From positions 1 to 6,970 of the forward strand of contig JAKSOY010000234.1 in the NCBI GenBank assembly GCA_024405255.1: a stretch of 6,970 nucleotides of DNA, given 5' to 3'. The translations under genes and the position numbers were made by a program. Shown here in pieces: positions 1 through 3,839 of this stretch. Source of the DNA: Kiritimatiellia bacterium (lineage in GTDB: Bacteria; Verrucomicrobiota; Kiritimatiellia; RFP12; UBA1067). The notes under the pieces are model-generated. The model ran no database searches, was not told the origin of the DNA, and saw only the letters and a list, made by a program, of their open reading frames with translations. Each line of letters starts with the position of its first letter. Positions within the stretch are counted from its first letter, which is position 1.

Positions 1-65
1 CAGAACACCGCGAACTCCAGTTCCCGTTCGTTCTCAATTGGCTTTCTTGAACCTTTCACTTCCAT
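1..65 (-). CDS. N-terminal fragment of a small DUF3791-like protein (runs off left edge)
   Basis: Only the first 21 codons lie in the window, and the frame stays open to the edge. The start is chosen because an ATG at 65-63 follows a GGAGG ribosome site at 73-77 with 7 bases between them, and that site overlaps the stop region of the preceding gene. The visible N-terminus is charged and contains IENERELEFAVF. This resembles, from memory, the opening of DUF3791 proteins, where an ELEF-VF-CIEN-like motif comes early. DUF3791 proteins are short and of unknown function, and they often sit next to DUF3990 genes. The 13-base gap after the upstream stop makes it the last visible member of the restriction-modification operon. 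The family call rests on about a dozen residues and is tentative. That a gene starts here is much more secure. Confidence 0.5.
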   Translation of the reverse strand, partial: MEVKGSRKPIENERELEFAVF

Positions 66-72
66 CTGTCAA

Positions 73-77
73 CCTCC
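73..77 (-). promoter_or_regulatory. Ribosome binding site of the edge gene
   Basis: GGAGG lies 7 bases before the ATG at 65-63 and begins just after the TGA (81-79) of the preceding gene. It is the main support for a gene start at the window edge. Confidence 0.7.
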
Positions 78-78
78 G

Positions 79-591
79 TCAAACTTCAGGATCCATGAAT
101 TGGCAAGGAACAAGTTCATAGTGCCGCTCCTCCACCACCTTAATCTCGCCCTCATACACGCAAAGCGAAAGAAAAGCAATTCGCGAAGATGTCACAAATT
201 GTGCCAGAATCGGCCAGCAGATCGACTGCGGCATCTTCTTCTTGCACCAGTCTATATCTCGCGCCGCATGAACTTTGCCTTGCCGATTGTCGCCAACCCT
301 CGCCTGTACGGGAACGACAAATTGCCGACCGCTACGATTGACGGCAACATAGACGTCGTCAATCTCAATCAGCTCCTTGCCGACCCTGCCACTCCAGAAG
401 CCAAGAGAATAGGCCGGCATGCCAAGAAAACGATCCACCAGCCGATTGTAACGGATCTGCGCCAGCATCCTCTGCCTTGGCCCGACGACATTCCGCAAGA
501 CGACTTGCGGCGTGTCATCATACAGCCGTGTCGCCAAACGCATTGGATAGGGCTTAAGATACATCGCTCTACTTTTACTTTCATTCCCCAT
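79..591 (-). CDS. Short PD-(D/E)XK-like protein of the restriction-modification operon
   Basis: This is a 170-residue protein of unproven function. Residues 40-100 contain IRYNRLVDRF, then EIDDVYV (E76, D78) and VVPVQAR (Q96-R98). The C-terminus has DIDWC, ICWPILAQF and EERHYELVP. From memory, this matches the C-terminal half of proteins in restriction loci that carry E-x-D, then V-Q-A-K, then an RPI-AQF motif, and that look like PD-(D/E)XK nucleases. Two oddities stand out: the final Lys of the motif is Arg here, and the protein seems shorter at its N-terminus than the relatives I recall. The ATG at 591 lies inside the end of the NotI-like gene (11-base overlap) and has AAGGA 9 bases upstream, which suggests translational coupling. 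It may be a second nuclease, a subunit or specificity partner of the NotI-like enzyme, or an inactive remnant. No signal peptide or membrane segment is seen. Confidence 0.72.
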   Translation of the reverse strand: MGNESKSRAMYLKPYPMRLATRLYDDTPQVVLRNVVGPRQRMLAQIRYNRLVDRFLGMPAYSLGFWSGRVGKELIEIDDVYVAVNRSGRQFVVPVQARVGDNRQGKVHAARDIDWCKKKMPQSICWPILAQFVTSSRIAFLSLCVYEGEIKVVEERHYELVPCQFMDPEV

Positions 592-1498
592 AGAGACTCT
601 TCCTTATCGCATTGCCATAGACATTGCCCTCTGGAAGGTTCAACGATGAAAATGCCTCTTGAATTTTATAAACAGTCGTACAATGCTCTTCTATCACATC
701 GATCGGTACCAATTTTCCATCTTGCACACTTGTAAAATCCGTCACATAATCATAAGCAACAAAATGAATCGATGCCGGTTGAACCGGAAACTTCGGAATC
801 ATCTCCTTGCCTCCAAGACGTGCAATTACCCGTTGATAAAACGGAGCCGGACACACAAAATACAAACCTGTCTTGCAAAGGTCTTCCCTCTGTAGGACTT
901 GTCCCTTGTAAATGATTTGGGTGATGATCCGCTTTAAGGCGTTTTCCCAATTAAGGCCAACGGTGTCAACGACAATTGTACGATCCTTCTTCAAGGCCTT
1001 TTGCGCTGTCGAGTATTTATTCGTCGTGTCGACCGTCTGCACCTCAATCGCCGTAAACTCTTTGAGCTCACCCTTGCCATCAAGCCACGCCAGAACCCAA
1101 TCAACGAAATAGGATCCCTTACCTTGTCGTTTCGGCAATCGCAGTTCACCGCCCCAGCCGTGTCCAAACACTGCAATTGCCCCACCTTCCCTCTTCGCCT
1201 TGGCAACTGCGGCACGTCCGGCATAGAGCTTCAAATCCACGCCAAAAGCATTCTTCGCAATCGTCTTGAGCATCTTATACTCTTCAGCGTAGATGCGATT
1301 AGGACAACAGATAACAGAGGGAGATCCTGCTGTTTTCAGACGGATTGCACATACGCCGGAGATCGTGCGCTCGCGCCCCAGCATTTTCGTGCAGGCCGAA
1401 CCAAGAAAAGGACACTTCTTGTCGGCCGCAGTTTTCAACGCAACAGGCGATTTGTCTTCCGCACGATAACCGAAGAATTCAGTGATTGTTCCAGCCAT
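581..1498 (-). CDS. NotI-family type II restriction endonuclease
   Basis: This 305-residue protein has NotI-like landmarks in the same order as NotI. It opens with ITEFFGYR (NotI has a similar EFFGHR). A cysteine set follows: C29 in CPFL, C36, C50 in GVC, and C64/C65 in CCPNR. In NotI the equivalent cysteines bind an iron ion in a small zinc-finger-like fold. The PD-(D/E)XK core is visible as GGEL (E118), FVDW (D133) and IEVQT (E152, Q154); NotI likewise uses E-x-Q instead of E-x-K. NALKRIITQIIYK and a C/G-T/G-x-x-F stretch also match NotI's C-terminal half. NotI is longer (about 380 residues), so this is a compact version. The enzyme should cut unmethylated DNA at a GC-rich palindrome; NotI and its relative EagI share a CGGCCG core, but the specificity here cannot be read from sequence. 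The ATG overlaps the methyltransferase stop (TAATG), so protection is translated before restriction. Confidence 0.9.
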   Translation of the reverse strand: MAGTITEFFGYRAEDKSPVALKTAADKKCPFLGSACTKMLGRERTISGVCAIRLKTAGSPSVICCPNRIYAEEYKMLKTIAKNAFGVDLKLYAGRAAVAKAKREGGAIAVFGHGWGGELRLPKRQGKGSYFVDWVLAWLDGKGELKEFTAIEVQTVDTTNKYSTAQKALKKDRTIVVDTVGLNWENALKRIITQIIYKGQVLQREDLCKTGLYFVCPAPFYQRVIARLGGKEMIPKFPVQPASIHFVAYDYVTDFTSVQDGKLVPIDVIEEHCTTVYKIQEAFSSLNLPEGNVYGNAIRKSLYGE

Positions 1499-3249
1499 TA
1501 TCTTTCCTCCTCATCAAGAACTGCTTTAAGCGCGACACCAACCGCTTTCGCCAACATGGGCGGCACGGCGTTCCCAACCTGGGCGAACTGCTCCTGTTGC
1601 GAACCGTAGAAAATATAGTGATCGGGGAACGACTGACACCGCGCCGCTTCTCGCACAGTCAACGAACGGTCTTGCCCGTAATGGAAGTACGCGCCCCAAT
1701 GCGGATCACATTTCGTCAAAATCGTAGATGCCAAACCATCGGGCGATAGTCGTCCGTATCGCTTCGTATGATCAGACTTACGAGCCAACTTCATCCCCTT
1801 GGGCAAAAGGTCAAACGGAATGTCTGTCCAATTACCGCCCGGCTTAATGTATTTGAGCCGCTGAAGATTGATGGGTGACAAGTGCGGTGCCTCGTGGTTG
1901 TAGATACCAGAACTACCACGGCGAACAGACCGTTGAAAGTCGCATTGTGGAGCGCAAATATACTCCCGACATTCCTCGCCCCGTTCGCCAGCCTTGACCG
2001 GTGGCAGATCACCTATCGCTTCTTTGACCGAAACGAAATTACCAGCGATGTCCGCCGCCGGGACTTTCAAAAGCGAATGCCCATCAAACGTCGCTGTAAA
2101 GTTCGGACGAATCGGAGCGTGGCAAACTGGTTCTGGAAAAGCATTTCGCGGCAGTTCCTTGCCGCGCAGACCGAGAATCACCGTGCGCCAGCGCATCTGA
2201 GGTACGCCGTAATAAGCTGCACCAAGAATCCGCACATCAGCACCATAACCCAATTCGCCAAGCGCGTTCAAAATGGCATGTAGCGTTTCACCGTCCTCAA
2301 ACGAAACAAGTCCTGGCACATTCTCAATCAAGATGGCGCGAGGCTGAAAAGCATCGACAAAGCGCAAATACTCCTTAAAGAGGTGATTACGTTGATCGAG
2401 CGTACTACGAATCGGTGCATTGATCGAAAACCCTTGGCACGGCGGCCCGCCAGCAATGAGCGTCAACTGGCCCTTCTTCATGCCAAGTTGCTTGCGAATA
2501 TCTTCTGCATCCAATCTACGGATGTCCTGCGTCATCACCGTTGTACCGGGATGATTACGGCGATATGTGTCAGCATATTGCGGCACAATCTCAGATGCAA
2601 ATATGCCGTGAAAGCCAGCTTCCTCAAGTCCTTCCGAAAGGCCGCCCGCGCCAGCAAAGAGATCAATCATCGAATACTTGACCCCCTCGGCTGGTTTCTT
2701 GGTGACAAGATTGAGCTTTGACATATCTTTGTCTATCACACCGAAAAAGTCAAGCTGCACAGGATTGAACGCACACGCCGCTTTCCACTTCTTGAAATAG
2801 GGTTTGATCTTTTCAAAGATGTTTGGAACCGACTTGCCGCCGCAAGCGGGTAGGGGTTTCTCATAAAAATCAGCATCTATCCTACCTGTCCATCGCGAAG
2901 AGCAAACACAGACCTCGGCTTCAGGATTCGACAGTAGTTTTGCCGCGCTTGTCTTTTCGCCCAGTGTGAAAAGGACATAGCGATTACCATGCGGAACTTT
3001 CGCTGCAGAATATCCGTTTTCCTTCAGCCAATCCTTATCGACGACCTGCGAGAATTTCGCCGCGTAAGCAAGCGGCAAAGCGTCTTCAGCATAAAGAACA
3101 ACTGCTGTGAATTTCTCATAAATTGACGGATCGGCGGTATCGGCCAATGGCAGATTGTAGAATTTCTTCTGTTTGATCCAATCGGCATTTTCAGGTCGAT
3201 AGGTTCCAACCAACACACACATCTTTATCAATTCCTTGCTGCTCTTCAT
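1498..3249 (-). CDS. DNA (cytosine-5) methyltransferase with extra N-terminal domain
   Basis: This 583-residue enzyme should transfer a methyl group from S-adenosylmethionine to C5 of cytosine, protecting the host from the adjacent NotI-like nuclease. All key m5C motifs are present: I, DLFAGAGG (196-203); IV, GGPPCQGFS (267-275) with catalytic C271; VI, ENVPG (309-313); VIII, QMRWR (351-355); IX, RLSPDGLASTILT (500-512); X, QVGNAVPP (557-564). The target-recognition region lies between VIII and IX (about 360-495). The catalytic part is complete and of normal length. Residues 1-190 are extra: this region has alternating hydrophobic strands and an MCVLVGTYRPENADWI opening, and I cannot assign it to a family. 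It may be a PUA/EVE-like or other DNA-binding module. The start is supported by GAGGA at 3256-3260, which overlaps the stop of the regulator; an internal Met10 is a possible alternative start. Confidence 0.97.
   Translation of the reverse strand: MKSSKELIKMCVLVGTYRPENADWIKQKKFYNLPLADTADPSIYEKFTAVVLYAEDALPLAYAAKFSQVVDKDWLKENGYSAAKVPHGNRYVLFTLGEKTSAAKLLSNPEAEVCVCSSRWTGRIDADFYEKPLPACGGKSVPNIFEKIKPYFKKWKAACAFNPVQLDFFGVIDKDMSKLNLVTKKPAEGVKYSMIDLFAGAGGLSEGLEEAGFHGIFASEIVPQYADTYRRNHPGTTVMTQDIRRLDAEDIRKQLGMKKGQLTLIAGGPPCQGFSINAPIRSTLDQRNHLFKEYLRFVDAFQPRAILIENVPGLVSFEDGETLHAILNALGELGYGADVRILGAAYYGVPQMRWRTVILGLRGKELPRNAFPEPVCHAPIRPNFTATFDGHSLLKVPAADIAGNFVSVKEAIGDLPPVKAGERGEECREYICAPQCDFQRSVRRGSSGIYNHEAPHLSPINLQRLKYIKPGGNWTDIPFDLLPKGMKLARKSDHTKRYGRLSPDGLASTILTKCDPHWGAYFHYGQDRSLTVREAARCQSFPDHYIFYGSQQEQFAQVGNAVPPMLAKAVGVALKAVLDEEER
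1506..1511 (-). promoter_or_regulatory. Strong ribosome binding site of the NotI-like gene
   Basis: A full AGGAGG lies in the last codons of the methyltransferase gene, 7 bases before the ATG at 1498-1496. Together with the TAATG stop/start overlap, this fixes the start of the endonuclease and implies efficient coupled re-initiation. Confidence 0.8.
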
Positions 3250-3258
3250 TTCAAATCC

Positions 3259-3492
3259 TCAATGAACTTTTGCACGTGCAACATGCTTCGTTTCTGGACA
3301 CACTTCAACGATGTCGCCAATGTCGCAATTCAATGCCTCGCAAATTCGCGTCAGAATTGAGGTATTCACGTTTTCGCCGCGAGACATCTTTGCGACCGTA
3401 AAAGTCGAGAGGCCAGTTGCGTTGCGCAAATCGGTCTTGTTCATGTCTTTGTCAATCAACAACTTCCAAAGTTTCTTGTAGGAAACGCTCAT
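3259..3492 (-). CDS. XRE/Cro-CI family regulator, probable controller of the restriction operon
   Basis: This 77-residue protein is almost entirely one helix-turn-helix domain of the Cro/C1 type. Helix 2 covers about residues 18-28 (NKTDLRNATGL) and recognition helix 3 about 29-39 (STFTVAKMSRG). These are followed by the conserved I-L-x-x-I-C-E-A-L-N-C helix and a D-I-x-D-I-V end. Its size and position, 9 bases ahead of the methyltransferase, fit the controller (C) proteins that time methylation and restriction. It would act as a dimer on DNA, probably on the two inverted repeats just upstream of its own gene. The ATG at 3492 has GGAG at 3498-3501. Unlike many C-protein systems, where C sits just ahead of R, the order here is regulator, M, R in one operon. 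Whether it represses, activates or does both is not readable from sequence. Confidence 0.93.
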   Translation of the reverse strand: MSVSYKKLWKLLIDKDMNKTDLRNATGLSTFTVAKMSRGENVNTSILTRICEALNCDIGDIVEVCPETKHVARAKVH

Positions 3493-3523
3493 GCGAACTC
3501 CAATCTCCGTAGGGTCGCCATGT

Positions 3524-3552
3524 ATTGTATCATATTCATTGGAGATTTACAA
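3524..3552 (-). promoter_or_regulatory. Candidate sigma70-type promoter of the restriction operon
   Basis: On the minus strand, TTGTAA (3552-3547) and TACAAT (3529-3524) are separated by exactly 17 bases. They match the -35 and -10 consensus at 4 and 5 of 6 positions. Transcription would start near 3517 and give a leader of about 25 bases before the regulator ATG. The -35 hexamer lies inside the nearer inverted repeat. A second possible -10 (TATGAT) overlaps but has no well-spaced -35. Confidence 0.5.
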
Positions 3553-3569
3553 ATATCATCTTTGTAAAT
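3545..3569 (-). promoter_or_regulatory. Proximal operator-like dyad overlapping the -35 box
   Basis: ATTTACAAA (3545-3553) and its exact complement TTTGTAAAT (3561-3569) flank a 7-base spacer, centred on 3557. With a start site near 3517 the centre falls at about -40. Small XRE regulators bind such dyads as dimers. A site covering -35 could mediate repression, or activation from about -41. Confidence 0.6.
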
Positions 3570-3590
3570 GCAAAGACATTATTTGCATTT
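3566..3590 (-). promoter_or_regulatory. Distal operator-like dyad
   Basis: AAATGCAAA (3566-3574) and its exact complement TTTGCATTT (3582-3590) flank a 7-base spacer, centred on 3578. It has the same arm and spacer lengths as the proximal dyad and overlaps it by four bases (3566-3569). The centres are 21 bp apart, about two helical turns, so two dimers would sit on the same DNA face. All four half-sites share TRCAAA or its complement. Confidence 0.58.
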
Positions 3591-3600
3591 CCGTCTCCAG

Positions 3601-3636
3601 AAGTAAATTTGGATTAAATGGTACCCAAGTTTACTT
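3601..3636. repeat. Imperfect 12-bp inverted repeat upstream of the operators
   Basis: AAGTAAATTTGG (3601-3612) pairs with CCAAGTTTACTT (3625-3636) with a single mismatch around a 12-base spacer. In plus-strand RNA the mismatch becomes a G-U pair, so a full 12-bp stem can form. There is no T-run on either side. It shares the GTAAAT/TTTAC core with the proximal operator but has different spacing, so it could be a third weak regulator site or an unrelated hairpin. Confidence 0.4.
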
Positions 3637-3675
3637 TCAAACAGCCGTCCCACGACGTTGAGCGGCTTCCAAGAC

Positions 3676-3703
3676 AATGTTTGAATGTGGGAATGTTTGA
3701 ATG
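3676..3703. repeat. Two copies of a 12-bp direct repeat, 16-bp period
   Basis: AATGTTTGAATG occurs at 3676-3687 and again at 3692-3703. The second copy runs directly into the first REP-like hairpin. No function is evident. Confidence 0.6.
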
Positions 3704-3704
3704 C

Positions 3705-3729
3705 GGCGGTTTCATCGAAACCGCCCTAC
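3705..3729 (-). repeat. REP-like palindrome 1
   Basis: On the minus strand, GTAG (3729-3726) is followed at once by a perfect 9-bp stem, GGCGGTTTC / GAAACCGCC (3725-3717 and 3713-3705), with a 3-base loop. A GTAG tetranucleotide at the foot of a palindrome is the hallmark of REP elements mobilised by RAYT (TnpA-REP) transposases. It could also stabilise or end the hydrolase transcript, although no T-run follows. Confidence 0.6.
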
Positions 3730-3773
3730 CAGAATACGCCCGACATTGGCATCCAAAAACAATTCATCCATAC

Positions 3774-3798
3774 GGTCGGCGCGGGGCGCCGACCCTAC
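3774..3798 (-). repeat. REP-like palindrome 2
   Basis: On the minus strand, GTAG (3798-3795) precedes a perfect 9-bp stem, GGTCGGCGC / GCGCCGACC (3794-3786 and 3782-3774), with a CCC loop. The flanking CTGGTAGGG and orientation match palindrome 1 while the rest of the stem differs. The shared foot with a varied stem points to one element type rather than two chance hairpins. Confidence 0.62.
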
Positions 3799-3807
3799 CA
3801 GCGACGC

Positions 3808-3839
3808 ACTAAAACCTAATCCCTAAAACCTAAAACCTA
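3808..3839 (-). repeat. TAGGTTT heptamer tandem repeat next to the hydrolase stop
   Basis: Read on the minus strand from 3839, the units are TAGGTTT, TAGGTTT, TAGGGAT, TAGGTTT and a partial TAG. The first TAG is the stop codon of the glycoside hydrolase, so the array begins at the gene's end. It is a low-complexity 7-bp array with one degenerate unit. Similar short arrays may recur elsewhere in the genome, but that cannot be judged from this window. Confidence 0.7.

Larger units (their letters stand above)
3493..3836. other. Intergenic region: operon control region plus repeats, no gene
   Basis: This 344-base gap separates the hydrolase from the restriction operon. It holds, going away from the operon, a candidate promoter, two perfect dyads, a 12-bp dyad, a 12-bp direct repeat, two REP-like hairpins and a TAGGTTT tandem repeat, all listed separately. 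I see no convincing coding frame, tRNA or T-tailed terminator in it. The part next to the regulator (about 3510-3640) is AT-rich; the REP part is GC-rich. Confidence 0.8.

Noticed and set aside
369..584. Minus-strand 71-codon frame with an ATGA overlap on the NotI-like stop
   Set aside because: The frame from the ATG at 591 is longer and carries conserved-looking motifs; this one is out of frame with them.
1423..1428. CGGCCG sites here and at 4346-4351 as evidence of cognate specificity
   Set aside because: I found only these two EagI-type sites and no GCGGCCGC. With a functional methyltransferase, sites need not be avoided, and the window is too short to judge.
3489..3521. Ten-codon frame ending in an ATGA overlap with the regulator start, a possible leader peptide
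   Set aside because: Its ATG falls about at the predicted transcription start and has no ribosome site, so translation is doubtful.
3545..3590. The dyads as the start of a CRISPR array
   Set aside because: The arms differ between the two dyads, the units overlap, and there are no spacer-length unique segments.
3705..3794. The two GC-rich hairpins as intrinsic terminators
   Set aside because: Neither is followed by a T-run on either strand. REP-like elements fit better, although they may still affect transcript ends.
3618..3812. Plus-strand frame of 64 codons in the intergenic gap
   Set aside because: It is made of the direct repeat and REP palindromes, and no ribosome site or family match is visible.
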